From Austropuccinia psidii (Eukaryota > Basidiomycota > Pucciniomycetes > Pucciniales > Sphaerophragmiaceae): 64,000 nucleotides of DNA. A program made the position numbers and the translations under genes. Where the stretch lies: assembly GCA_023105745.1 (NCBI GenBank), contig JALGQZ010000009.1, positions 12,510,564-12,574,563 of the forward strand, read 5' to 3'. Below are positions 25,264 to 37,900 of this stretch, piece after piece (positions within the stretch are counted from its first letter, which is position 1; each line of letters begins with the position of its first letter). Below the pieces are notes generated by a model that was given only the letters and a program-made list of their open reading frames with translations, was not told where the DNA came from and searched no databases.

Positions 25264-28200
25264 ATGGAATCTTGTTCCCACTTGCCACAATTGAGCAATA
25301 GTAAACTTTATTTGTCAAAAATCCAAGATGCACAACTTTTGAAAGCCAAACCAAACAGGGGGAAATGCTATACAGCTGGTAAGTCCTGTATAATGGAAGT
25401 GGTACTTTATAAAAATCCTACTAAGCTTTTAATTGACCCAGGACCCTTCTTCTCTTGTGTTGGAAAGTATTTTCTTAAGAACTGTGTAAAACATTTTGAA
25501 GATCATAACGTTCAACAGTACAAGTAATAGAGGGAGAGCATTGAGCATATTTGAAACTATTGTAATATTTCCACATATCAATGAAATTTTAAGAGTTACT
25601 GTTGAATTTGTTGTTATGGAAAACTGCTCTAGTACCCATTTCATATTTGGAAATGATTATTTAATAATGTATGGCATAGATTTACATAACAGTAAAAACA
25701 GATATTTTACTGTTGGGGACAATAAGCATCAAAAATTTGCCTTTTTGTCTTTGAAAATACAAATTAAAGCAAATAAAGTATCATCAGTCAGCTAAGAATT
25801 AGAGATATTCAATACAGAACAGATGAATAAAGCCAAAATAAGTTTTCATATTACTGATATGAAGGAAAATGAACTCTCTACCCTCTTATATTACCACAAA
25901 GAAGCCTTTGAAACAGATAAAGAACCATTGGGGGAAATTATTGGTCATGAATTTAACATGATATTGAACATTGAGAGACCTTATCCACCACTCTTGAGAA
26001 GGCCTGCATACCCAGCAAGCCCAAAATAAAGAGAGGCCCTTGAGCTTCACATTAAAAAACTATTGAAACTTGGTGTAATAAGAAAGGTTGGCCATAATGA
26101 AGAGGTAAAAATACCTACACCGGTGATATTGGCAGGGCATGATGGAAAATCCAGAATGGTTGGGGACTTTAGAGCTCTGAACACTTACATTTTCCCATGC
26201 AGGTATCCTGTACCAAAAATCAAAATTTCCCTCACTCAAATATCTCAAGCAGTGTACATAAGAACTATGGATGCCCTTAAGAGATTCCAACAAAATGTAG
26301 TGACACCAAGAGCAAGAAAATATTTGAGGATTATTGTTCATTGTGGGTTATATGAATATTTAAGGATGCTTTTTGGTATCACGAATTCACCTTCACACTT
26401 TTAAAGGATGATGAATTAAATCTTCCCTGAAGAAATTTCAGAAGTATGATTGATAACTTACATTAATGACATTATTTCCTGTTCCAATACCTGGGAGGAA
26501 CATATGTACAGATTATCCAGAGTTTTAGGGAAAATCCAATCTTTAAAAATGAAAATTTCTTTGAAGAAACATCATTTTGGATTTAAAGAACTCAAGGCCC
26601 TAGTAAATGTAGTATCTGGTCTATCCCCAAGAATTGACAAAAACAAAGTTGCAGCACTACCACTGAAGCCTATGCCACAGAACAAGAAGGAATTCCAGTC
26701 ATTTTTGGGAGTTTCAGGAGACTACAGGCAGCACATTGAAGACTTTTCATCCATAGCAAGACCTTTTTTATAAATTATATGACAAAGACACAGTGCTTTA
26801 AATGGCTGTTGACATAGTCAAAGCCTTTGAATCCCTGAGACAAGCCTTAACCACTGCTCCACTCTTACTGATGCCAGATTTTAAGCTTCCCTTTAAGCTT
26901 TACATTGATGCATCTGAAGATGGACCAGGAGCTGCACTTCATGAAGTCCAGATTATTAATTAAAAACCTGTGGAAGGACCCATATCTTTCATATCTAGGC
27001 AAATAAAACCTACATAAGCCAGATATGAAGCAAGTCAAATGGAATGGTGATGCCTTGTCTGGGCCTTGGAGAAACTTAATTACTTTCTTGAAGGACGTTT
27101 TTTTGAAGTTATAACAGATTGTAACTCTGTTAAATCACTTCTAAACATGAAAAGACCCAAAATGAATATGCTCAGATGGCAAATAGCCATACAGGAATAT
27201 AAAGGTAATATGACTGTTGTACACAAAGATGGGAATATTCACAAATACTTAGGTGGACTAAGCAGATGGCCATTACCAAATTACATTGAAAATCCTGCTT
27301 ATGTGCCAGAAGAAGCTTCTCCACAAATCCCAATAGAAGGAATAAGTGTTAAAGACCTGAACACTACTTTCTTTGAGAAAGTAAGAAACAGTTTTACTCA
27401 TGATAAGAACTGTAGCATCCTATGCCAATTACTTACTAAGTAATCTAAAAATAACTCCTTGATACATGCCTTGGATGTAATAATTGGAAGAAATCATATG
27501 ATGAGGGAAGATTCCATTTACATGATGGCATAATGTACCATAGTAACAAGCACACATGTGTAATGACATTGGTAGACAGATCCTTAATATATCTTTTATT
27601 GAAAGAATTCCATGACAGCCCCTTCTCATGACACTTATCTGAGGACAGAAAAAGGGAGAAAATCAAGGCCTGCATATGGTGGCCAATGTGGCAAAAGGAT
27701 GTCTCACAATATCACAAAATCTGTGACATATCTCAAAGGACAAACAAATCCATTGGAAAAAGAGTTGTAAATATGATCAAAATTTGAGAACACAGTAGAC
27801 CTTGGGTAACTGACCTACCACCAGGGGGTGATAGAAGCTATAATTCCTGCCTAGTTGTTGTTGACAGGTTAAGTAAAACTCCAGTCTTTTTGCCATGTCA
27901 CAAAGATTATACAGCTATGGATACAGCGCTTCTCATATGGAATAGAGTAGTATCATGGACTGAAAGATTCACAAACATCATTAATGACAGGGATCCCAAA
28001 TTCACCTCAGCACTATGGACAAACCTTTTCTGATTATTTGGAACAAATTTATCCTTCTCTACAGCTTACCACCCACAAACTGATGGTCTAGCTGAAAAAA
28101 TGATCCAAGCTTTGGAAGATATGGTCAGAAGAATTTGTGCATATGACCTAGAGCTCAAAGATTGTGATTTATTTTCCCATGATTGGTGTACCCTTCTACC

Positions 28201-28900
28201 TGCACTGTAATTAGCATATAAAACATTATTCATGCTAGTACAAATCAAATTCCAGCTATTCTAGAGAAAGGATGAAATCTTAGACTGCCCCAACATTCCT
28301 TGGGGAAAGATTTGGTTGAGATACCTCCTAAAGCTTCTAGCTTCAAAGGAATGCTAGACAAAGCTAGGAAGAATTCAGTGAGATGCATTGAAGACCAATT
28401 TGAATATGCCAAAGACAAATGGGAAAAATCACATGCTAATCCAGAGTTCAAGTTAGGGAATTTAATGCTTGTATCTACCACTGGCTTCAATAACATCAAA
28501 GGATTAAAAAAGCTAAAAGACTTCCTAGTAGAACCTTTTGTTATCAAGGCCCTCCATGGGGAAAATGCTGTTTAAGTAGAATTATCTGAGGAACTCAGTA
28601 ATAAGCATGCTACCTTTCCAGTAAGGCTGATTAAGCTTTACAAACCTGGTGATGCAGAAAAATTACCCTTAAGAAATAAAGTTCCCCAGCATATACCTCC
28701 TGTTGAATCATCTGGTGTTAAGAATATTACCAAGGTTCTCAAAGAAAGGAAATTGAAAACTAATAAATTTAGGGAATACCTTGTCAGGTACAGTGACCCA
28801 GCTTGTGAAGATGAAATTTTAGCAGAAAAAGACATACCTGAAGTTACCAAACTTCTCAGAAGGCTCAGAAACACTAGAAATAGCAATATTACAAAGAAAT
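25264..28900 (+). pseudogene. element A pol, broken (PR-RT-RNaseH-INT)
   Basis: Degraded over at least eight frames. Protease: LLIDPGPFFSCV (25429 on) has DPG where DSG is expected. Reverse transcriptase: FRALNTYIFPCRYPVPKI and TYINDIISC, with YIND in place of YIDD. RNase H: YIDASEDGPGAALHE near 26900 and [11 protein letters not shown]. Integrase: HHCC remnants near 27600-27750, then INDRDPKFTSALW near 27980 and the AYHPQTDGLAEKM segment near 28060. The C-terminal part (28300-28998) ends in a chromodomain-like tail. It keeps the integrase stretch after YHPQT that is deleted in element B. Confidence 0.9.
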
Positions 28901-28909
28901 ATTTATTTT

Positions 28910-28922
28910 TAGAAGGAGGAAA
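28910..28922 (+). other. element A polypurine tract
   Basis: AGAAGGAGGAAA immediately precedes the TGTGAG start of the 3' LTR, the site expected for plus-strand priming. Confidence 0.75.
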
Positions 28923-30640
28923 TGTGAGCCTTAGAGGTAGTTTTATATACACAAAAGACCACAAAATAACAAATTATGTTATAATAATAAATAAATAAAT
29001 TTATTTATATTATAAAAACAAAAAACAAAATATAAATATAAAATTTTACTATAATATAAAATTAAAGTTACATTTAATTTAAAATTGTGAAAACACACTT
29101 TTGTTTGAAAAAATTAAGTAAAAATAAATTTTCAACAAAAATATTAAAATCAAAAGATTTTTGGAAAAAAGTTAAATAAAAATTATTATACCTTTTTGTC
29201 CAATAAATAAACTTATTAAAATTATTTCACCATTGGATTTCTCATAAAAAATAAGGTGGGGTCAACTTTGGGTGAAATTTCTGTAACTCAACTCCAAATA
29301 AGCTTAGTTTAATTTTTTAGCATTTTCTGCATGAAAATTCAAAATCCTCAAAAACTTAATTCAATTCACACCACATGTTGTTCTAACTGTCAATTTTTGT
29401 GTTAAAATTGAGGGGTGGTGTGTAGCTTAGAAGTTATGAGGAATTGAAGTATTTTCAATTGAAATGTCAAAATGTGTGTTTGTGTTACATAAGTGAACTT
29501 TAATTTACATATGAGGTAGCAATTATTACAGTTGTTTACTGTAAAACCTCAATTGAATTACATATGTAAGCTACAAGTATAATACATGATGAGGAATTAA
29601 AGAAGAAATAAATTGGAAAGATTAATTCTCGGGGGAAAGGAATCTTGGCTCCAAGGGTGCCAGACTTCACCAAATTCTTTGCTGGCAGGCATAATATGTC
29701 AAAATTCATGCAAAAAAGAGTTCATCACTTTTGGCCTGGAATCAAGTTACAAGGTCTGTGACTCGATTTATGATGAGTTTTTGATACCAACCAGGGCAGC
29801 TTCAACGGGTTTTGACATTTTTTGAAGGCTTGAAACCAGGCATTGCTATAGCAATGGCTGATTTAAGGGTCTAAAATGGCTAAAACCAGACCTTTTTTGG
29901 TCCAAACCAGGGTTCAATAATTCCATAATTGGCTTTTCTGTTGCCAGAGTTTTTCTCATGACTGAAAAGATTATATTTTACCTTTGGAGTAAGAAAATTG
30001 GTTGCTATAAAAGAATTTCTTCTTTTCCCCACTTTCCTCCTCATATTAGAATCTTTTTCTTTTATAATTAGTTTAAAAACTGTTAAACCAATCAATAGAA
30101 GATTAAAAAAACCTTTTAATATCATTTTAAACCTCTTAACCATTTGAAAAAATAATTATAATAATAGGTTGTAACTCTTATAATCATTTTTACCCTTGAA
30201 CCACCCCATAAGTGAATTAATGCATCTTTCATCACTGTGAGCTTTGTGACTTTGTTTCCAAATTCACTCTGGTCACTTTTGCACATTGTGGTATTCCATA
30301 CCACTTCTACCAGTTTTAAACTTACCAAATATGATAAGAACAATTAAAGAAAATGTGGAATAGTTTAGGGGCAAGAAAATGAAAATGCAGAATAATTTCA
30401 TAAAATAGGAATTAGGGAATAAATCTGGAAGTGAAAATAGGAATTGGGTATAACTTTGGAGATGGAAATAGGAATTAGGAAATAACTCGTAAGAAGGAAA
30501 TCAAATTTCAGAAATCTGGAACTAGGTAAATCAAACTGTCAAGAAGATTGAAAGTTTCAAACAGAATAATTTCAATTACAATAGAAAATACCAATTTCCC
30601 CACCTTTTCCAATTATAATGGCAGTGCACTCAATAGAAAA

Positions 30641-30980
30641 AAACTGTATTTTCCCCACTTTCTTGGAAAAAATAAACTCTCACCAGCCAAATTATCTCAA
30701 ATGAATTGCATTATTTTGGTAAGAAAAAGATCACCAGAAAAATTCTCTCAGAAAACACATAACAAAGTCACCAAAAAGAAGAATCTCACCAGCGAAATTA
30801 TCTCATTATCTCAAAGAGATCATATGAATAGAAGAAATTTCAATTATCAGAGGCTGTATTTTCCCCACTTTATTGGCAAAAATAAAATCTCACCAGCCAA
30901 ATTATCTTACTCAAATAACATGATTTTGATAAGAAAAAACACCACCAGAAAAATTCTCTCAGCAAACACATAACAAAGAC
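30641..30980 (+). repeat. direct repeat of about 130 bp inside nested LTR
   Basis: The stretch starting CTGTATTTTCCCCACTTT at 30645 recurs at 30855, including CTCACCAGCCAAATTATCT and AGAAAAATTCTCTCAG. The spacing is about 210 bp. The 141-codon open frame at 30548-30973 spans both copies and therefore looks duplicated at protein level. I regard it as incidental to the U3 repeat. Confidence 0.8.
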
Positions 30981-31050
30981 ATCAAAACTACACCTCTCAC
31001 TAGCTAAAACATCTCAACTATGAATTTTCTAAGTGCCCTGTTTTGAGAAG

Positions 31051-31095
31051 CTCTATGGAGGCCCAAAAGGTATAAATAGAGGTCTTCTCTCCCTC
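31051..31095 (+). promoter_or_regulatory. LTR core promoter module
   Basis: CTATGGAGGCCCAAAAGGTA, TAAATAGAGG and TCTTCTCTCCC in order. This is the clearest copy of the family C promoter; TATAAATAG at 31071 is the TATA box candidate and the CTCTC stretch the likely start region. Confidence 0.65.
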
Positions 31096-31209
31096 ATTTA
31101 ACAAAAAAAATGGAAAAAAAGAATGGAAAAAGTTCCCACTATTGAGGTTCTCAACCATCCCTGAACTAGCAGGATATCCAGAGTAATAGTAGTGTTTAGT
31201 CATGAAAAG

Positions 31210-31333
31210 CTCAGTAGCCTTGCTCAAAAGCTTAGTACTACTGAATAATAGTAGTAAAACCATAGTGAAAATCTCAGTAGCCTTGCCCATAAGCTTAGTA
31301 TTAGTCTCAGTAGCCTTGCTCAGAAGCATAATA
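31210..31333 (+). repeat. three-copy 28-bp repeat in nested LTR
   Basis: CTCAGTAGCCTTGCTCAAAA and variants begin at 31210, 31273 and 31306, each followed by GCTTAGTA-type text. Spacing is uneven (63 and 33 bp). Confidence 0.8.
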
Positions 31334-32115
31334 TTAGTGATATAAACATAGTATAAAAAAAGATTTATTGAAGAATCTTTATTATTATTAAAACCCATAG
31401 TCTTATTATTAGTATTCCTATTAAAAAAATGAAACACAAAAAAAATATTTTATTAATCTTATTAACATGAAATCAAGTAGTAGTCTTTAGTTTATCATAG
31501 TGTTACATCAGAGTTTTGGCTATAAGATTATTGATAGATCTGATTTAGAGACTACTGATAAGTCTTCTCTATCTGTTAAAACCACAAATATTACTTTCTT
31601 TTTGTGATTCTCTGTAGGATTACTATTAAATATTATTTAGAGGGGTAGCTAATACACCATAGCACCTGTGGTTATTGGACAATTCTGAAATTCAAAACAG
31701 ACTTACCAATAATTTACCCCTCAAGGTATTTCCTTATTTCATCCCACACAAAAAGTAGTTCCCACAGTGTGTTTTCTATTTAATCATCTTTTTTGAAGAT
31801 TTTGTTCCTAAATTAATTTCCTGCATTTCTTTTCTGCATTAACTCCAATTGAAATTTCTCTTGAAGAAATTTCTTTTGTAAACTTAAATATCTCTTGTAG
31901 AGTATTTTTGGATAAATTTTTATTTTTGGTAAAACAATAAATCTTTATAATATTATTCTTTTATACTAACAAATTTAAAAACAATAAAATTGGTATTTTT
32001 TCTCATAAAAATCTTAAATTTTACTTTTTTTTTCAATCAAATTTTACCTTATAAGAATTTTGAGGACAGGAAAATTACTTGATTTTTAATAAAAGTTTCA
32101 TATCCACACCTTACA

Positions 32116-32120
32116 GGCCT
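32116..32120. repeat. target duplication GGCCT, right of element A
   Basis: Identical to 19420-19424. Confidence 0.9.
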
Positions 32121-33115
32121 CCTTTTATGTTGTGTAAACTACTCATGGGCTCTCCATGTAAAATTTTTATTTTTCCCCTTGAGAAACCTTTTCTGGTGGT
32201 GTTTTTGTGAAAGGTGTGACATGACTGAGAAATTTCACCATTTGTTTGGTTTCAAATTAAATTTGAGGTATTTTTTCTGGTGTAGATGTTCATAAAATAA
32301 AGTCACATGATTTATCTATTACACTGCCTTAGTCAGCTTGAACAGCCTTTATAGATTAAGGCTGGTAGGCAAAATTGGAGAGATGGTATCATATGACTGA
32401 GATGTTTCACCATTTGTGTGTATGATTATGCAATCTGAAGTTAGCATGTTTTGTAATGTGGGAATATATATTTTTAGTTTTAATCTCTGATTATTGTAAT
32501 TGCTGTGTTATTTATAGCTTAGTGTTCTTGCTTGCAGATAGTTGAAATCAATTATTCTGTGGCCATGTAATGTACAGATCTCATTCATGTGGACTATATA
32601 AATCTTATCTGGGTACCTATATTGTTATGTAATTTTAAGGTTCTAGCAGTTTTTCCATGCATGAAGTTAAACTTGATATTGCCAGATGATTCTTGTATCA
32701 CATGAACTGTATTTTTGTGACTGTAATTCTTAGTAATATAATATTCCTGATTTATTTAGAGTGGATATAATGCTACATTTCTACTTTTTATATGTAATTC
32801 TGTGTTTTCTGCATGTATTGAACTATACTGTTTTATGTTCTAAGGCTTATGTATAAGTTATTTTGAATAAATCCATAAAATGTGAGTCCTGTATTATTTA
32901 TTGATTTATGAAAATATTTTGGTTATTTCTATTCTTAATGCTAAATTTTCCTTTACTCAATACAACTTCTGTTATTAATTTAATTATGTGATTGGAAGGG
33001 TGTCTTTTGAGTTGTGAGTTCCTAAATTAGCCATTTAAAGCCATATTTTTCCAAATTTTTACCTTCAAAGGAAGGAAATTGCTTGAAACTGGACCAAAAG
33101 GTATGGAATACCACA
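32121..33115 (-). mobile_element. host solo LTR family C, 5' part (split)
   Basis: On the minus strand it starts TGTGGTATTCCATACCTT at 33115 and runs to CATGGAGAGCCCATGAGTAG and the TATA-like CATAAAAGGAGG at the point where element A is inserted. The rest lies at 18395-19419. Together about 2.0 kb. Confidence 0.75.
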
Positions 33116-33120
33116 GTACT
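33116..33120. repeat. target duplication GTACT, right
   Basis: Matches 18390-18394 across the whole nested structure. Confidence 0.55.
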
Positions 33121-34921
33121 AGTTACCTACAGAATAATATTCACTTTAGGACCCTAATACAAACATTCAAAAATGACAAAAAATTGAATAGGACTCAGGA
33201 AGCCTCTTCGTAAATAAATTTATTCCTAATTTGAGTACTCCCTGACTGAAGCAAGAATTTCTTGTCCACTATTTACATCATTATGATATAACCATAGCAG
33301 AAAAAATATACTTTGATCAAAAAAGGATGATAATATAATCCCAAATCTATAGATATGACATTTAATTGAAGGGATTCTCATCCAAGTTTGAATTCTATGT
33401 CTCACCAAATAAGAAATACTCAATGGATAGATTTCAGCCACCACCAGGGATGAATTTATTTGCACAACTTTCTTTCATCAGTAATTAGCTCTTACAATTA
33501 TTTTCTGAGAAGACCCATGTTTTATTTTATACATCAAAATGTATGGGTTAGGCTCTTTTGTGGTTCTTTTATTCTTGGAATTTAAATTTTGGGTTTTATC
33601 ATATGAGCTTCTTAAAAACAATGCTATTTTTTGAGATCAGTTCCTTGTGTTGCAAACTTCCTTCCAAAAATAATAAATTTTGTTTTGGCTTGAAGTTTAT
33701 TTCTGGATCTATTATTATCTGTTTGCTTGAAATTTCTATGGGGACTTTGCAATCTGCTCTTCTTTTTCAGCTTTTAAGTAATGCACTGACATTCTAGCAA
33801 TGGGCAGGCAGCTTTATCACCAGGTCCCCTAGTATTAAAAAAGTTTCTAAGCTTTTTTTGTTTGCTTTATTAAAAGATATTTTTTAGCATGTCATTATTA
33901 TCATTGTTTTTGCTTTATAATTTATGATTAATGTGCTATAAATTTTGCAATGTGTTACTTATGGTCTGTAAGGTGAGTTTGGGCAAGGTGTAAAATGAAA
34001 TTAGGAAGTGATCAAGTGCTGTTGTATTATTGTCAAGAACTCTTGTCTTATTGTAAATGAGTTTTGCGCCAGTTTCCAAAAGCTTTTGACCATTTGTCAA
34101 CTTTAGCTTGGCTTGTTTCAAAAAAGTAAGCCGCATTACTCAGTTGATTGTACTTTGTAAGATCTCAGAGCATCAAAAGCATCAGTGAAAAAAATGATCA
34201 ACACATTTCTTGGCTGATTTCTTGGAAGCCAGCCAAGATTCACTTGAAAGCTGGACTATTTAAATTCATTTTTCAAATTCGCTTTTCAAGTAATTTAGTC
34301 TGCCTGCCCATTTTATTTGTCTACCAGACATGTGTGAATTAACAACAGGCTAAACTCACTTTACACACCATATTTATGTTTTTTCAAGCAAAAGGCATAG
34401 ATATTTGAACAGCCAAAAGGCTTTTTTCTTAAAAAAATGGATAGATTTGAGTTAATCACGTGCTACCTTTTTTTCACAAAAAAACTCACAATACCTTCAC
34501 ATTTTTATTCAGTGTGCCTTTAGTGCCAGCTTGAGAACACAATTGTGCCCTTTCATTTAAATCTTCCTCAATGAAACTTTTGATCAGTAATCTCATTCAA
34601 TCAAACCTTAAAAAGTTGAATTCAGTGCGCTTCAGTTTTCCGAAATCAAAACAAAATATGTATTGCATGGGGCAAGAAGGATTTAAGTTTGAGTCCAATG
34701 GTACAAAGTGATCTTGATGTACAAACCTATTATTAAATAAGAGACTAACAATATATGTATAAACAATAAAATAACTGCCAACAGAAATCCCCTCGCTTTG
34801 GGATTATAGCATTTTTCATTTATGGTTTTCAAAAATCTCCTTCCTCTTCCCAATTCGTGTCTTCAAAGGAAAAAAATGCAATAGTCCAATTTGTTAAAAC
34901 AGTTTTGGGTCTAGAAGCGAT
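33121..34921. other. intergenic, 3' flank of STB6-like gene
   Basis: No convincing gene or transposon motif. Open frames of up to 79 codons on both strands (for example 33226-33465 minus and 33558-33797 plus) lack family features. The 200-300 bp next to 34921 presumably holds the 3' UTR and polyadenylation site of the minus-strand gene. Confidence 0.5.
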
Positions 34922-37900
34922 CTAGTCCTCAATTTCAATCATACTGATTTCTTCCTCAACTTCTTCAAATTCGTCATCTGATAGCCGATGCTTTCGTTTC
35001 GCTATAATTACACTATGATTGCCATCATCATCGTCATTATTTGATGACTCATCATAATTTTCTTCGTGACTTTCTTTGCCTTCCTTTTTGACTTTTTTCA
35101 GAACTTTTTCCGACCAATTTTCAAGCTTAGATTGAAAGACCATCAAGACAATCTCAATCCACCATTTCAAAATTATATTCATTCGATTGAGTACTAGATG
35201 TATCAACATTCTAGCCCATTCACTAATAATATCCATTAATCTTCCAATTTTTAGTGATGGATCTTCTGAAATCGTCTGTATTAATTCTTCGACTATTTCC
35301 ACCACTTTATCGCCATCATAACCTGTCTTTCTAGCCCCAGCTTTGCTTTCGGTTATTCCCATGATTTGTTTCGAATCCCCTTGCTTATCTTCTGAACTGT
35401 TCATTGACATCATGCCTGTCTGCCTCATCAGTTCCTCGACGTGTTCATCTAACATCTTAAGCTTGTGAGATACTTCATGTCGTCTCTGTCTAAGCACCTC
35501 TCCTGTGCTGATTAAGTCTTTGTAGAAGTTGACTACCGTTGCGTCTGCCTGTTCCCAGACAAATCTTTTTGCCATGGCATTTTGTGGCAAATTTTTTGAT
35601 AAGCTTTCATGACGGTTCCGTTGCAACTGGTTTGTGTCCCCTGGCCTTACTGAAGTGGAGCACGTATTATGAGTTTGAATCTTATATAAGTCTAAATGAT
35701 CTTTAATGTTGCGAGCCTTGAGCTCAGCCTGATGCGCCGTCGAATGGAAAACCTCTTCGAGTTCCTGTATCATAGCATAAAAGATTAGACATATGACGCC
35801 CCACTGTGTGCTGATATTTCACAAGATTTAGTTGCGTTACCTCGAGAGCTTGAATTGTTCGTTTCTGCCATTCTTCGGTACGTTTCAATTCATAATATCG
35901 CCAAACTAGCTGAACCTCTAACTTTTGCTTCTTCCTAACCATTTCAATGTGTCAAAAGGTTTTGAAGATAGTTAAGAATATCAAAGAAAGTCTGATCAAC
36001 TTAATAAAATCGCTAGCAAACGAAACTCACGTTGTGTGTCGGACAGTAATATGGTCATAATCTAAAGGTACTTGAATACTATGTCTGCGCCTATTTGAAT
36101 CAACCCTTCGAATTGATTGCTTGTTAGTATTAATTGAAACTGGAATGGCTTCACTCTGAAAAGCAGCGGAGGTGGGTTTGGTGAGCTCTTTATCCAAATT
36201 AGCCGAGCGAGCTTCATCTTCTTCAGTATACAACGTATATCCAATATGATCAGTATGTGATCTACCATATCGTTTGTGGCTGAAGAAAATATGGGAACCA
36301 AAGTGTTAGAGTGACTTAAATAATCATATCTTTGCTAATTCTTTACTTTACCTCGAGCTGCCATCAGTAGGAGCCCCAAGGTTATCTTGATAGATGTCAA
36401 GTGAGCTCAATTGAGGATGATTTTGCGGAATGGAAGACTCAACCCGAGGGTCACTTGTAGGAACCACGCTAAGGCCAGCTAAAAGATACAACAATGAAGC
36501 AAAAAAAACATTTGTAAGAACAGTTCCAGCCCTCAAATATAACTAACTGACCTTTTTTCAGCACACCCTTCGTTCGACGAAATTTTTCTCTTCTTTCCTC
36601 TGCTCCGCCGCCGCTGATGATTGAGCGATTAAAAAATTCGAGTTGTAATGAGTTGAGTTTTGAATTGCAAATAATCAACAACTTTTCTACTAACGAACTG
36701 AATGACTTACAAATCGGAATTTGAGCCCATCTCAGTGGTATTTAATAAACCAGGATTCCTAGGTAGTGTAATTCTTTCGGTCAAACTAAACCAGTCATTC
36801 GTCAAAAGCGAAATAAACAACATCAGTTTTGAACAAAGTCCGCTTTCATGAACCAAAGATGCAATTTAGATTCAACTCAACTCAGTAATTGCATCAACAA
36901 CTTTCCCAGCATGCTGAATTCCAGCTCCTACGCTTCTACCAGCACTTGCAACTCCTCTGACCAGAGGTTTCAAGAACGTTTTGCTAGGTCCGGCCAACAT
37001 TCGATCAACTTCTTGGGCTTCAAGACGAGTAGAAAAGCCCAAGTTAGGCTCTCGAGTTTCTTTATCCATGCCGATGGCTTCGTTCCAAGGACGAGCTGAG
37101 AACCAGATACGATAAAGAGAATGAAGATGCAACCCGTGAGTTTGAACGTTTTTGCCTTCTTTTATTCCAGTCGCAGAAGAATGAGAACTAGAGCTTTCAT
37201 CGATGTGAGGGCGTTTGTCGGAACTAGTGAATAGATCAGCTAGCTGTTGAAGTAACTCTTTCAAGTTTGAGGTCATTTTTATAGGGCTAGACATGGAATC
37301 ATTAAATCTGCCGAAAGCTTTAGGCCGAGGAAAGCGCCGACGATAAGGACTTGGTGAAGTTAAAGGGCCCGAAATTTCAAGAAGTTCTTGCAAGCCATGA
37401 AACGTCAAAAACAACTCAGGTTCAATCTCATTTGCAATCTGTAAATCGAAATGCGCGCGGGAGATGGAGGAGGAAGAAATGAAAATCAAGAAACACTATT
37501 AGTGAGGTAATCCAGGACGCCCACCAAAGTTGCGAAAAAAAGTATCAGGAAACCAACAAGCACAATACCTGATAATTAAACCAACTTGTCAAAAATCGAT
37601 GCTGAGCTCGAAATGGATCTGACGGCAGCTGAAAAGTTGGGAACCAATGATAAGCGGTTAATAAAGGAGAAGGAAGTGATTGTGAGCTTACCTTTCGACA
37701 GCCCTCAGAGGTAAGACGCTGGTGAACGAAAAGGATGGTACTTAAAAGTAAGGCTAAAATGTAGGGATTAAAAACTGGGGTGGCTGGGATCTAAAAGATC
37801 AAGGAATCGTTAGTTGATGGCGCAATTAAGATAAAAAAAATAGGATGTCAAATAATGTAGAAAGAAAGCTACATACTTCCTCTGACCAATCAAATTGTCG

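Larger units (their letters stand above)
30287..31766 (+). mobile_element. nested LTR, family C
   Basis: Begins TGTGGTATTCCATACCAC and ends GTAGTTCCCACA. It contains a duplicated 130-bp segment (30641/30852), the TATA module at 31051-31095, a triplicated repeat (31210-31333) and the GAGGGGTAGCTAATACACC block at 31640. Continuity of element A LTR sequence on both sides (TCACTTTTG before, TTTTCT...TTGAAGAT after) shows it is an insertion. The expected target duplication is not clear (CACAT versus GTGTG). Confidence 0.8.
19425..32115 (+). mobile_element. Ty3/gypsy LTR retrotransposon, element A (dead)
   Basis: A 12.7-kb element with direct LTRs at 19425-22565 and 28923-32115, perfect GGCCT duplications, a primer-binding-like TTTGGGGGCCCAGCC after the 5' LTR and a purine tract before the 3' LTR. 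Internal order is leader ORF, gag with CCHC knuckle, protease, reverse transcriptase, RNase H and integrase, which defines Ty3/gypsy. Every protein is broken by stops and frameshifts. Each LTR carries a later insertion: family B solo LTR in the 5' copy and family C LTR in the 3' copy. Removing these leaves LTRs of about 1.7 kb each. Confidence 0.93.
28923..32115 (+). repeat. element A 3' LTR (interrupted)
   Basis: Starts TGTGAGCCTTAGAGGTAG and ends CACACCTTACA. It is collinear with 19425-22565 apart from the absent family B insert and a 1.48-kb insertion (30287-31766) that is missing from the 5' LTR and from the partial LTR at 63508. Confidence 0.9.

Noticed and set aside
31018..31437. 139-codon minus frame with KATE repeats
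   Set aside because: The repeats are the reversed triplicated LTR repeat (31210-31333); no independent coding evidence.
33226..33465. 79-codon minus frame with some resemblance to reverse transcriptase text
   Set aside because: Other frames of the same stretch read equally well and no YxDD or other catalytic motif is present.
36872..36884. Stop codon taken as the end of the STB6-like gene
   Set aside because: A phase-2 GTTGAG donor just before the stop joins cleanly to an open exon downstream, and six further exons stay in frame.
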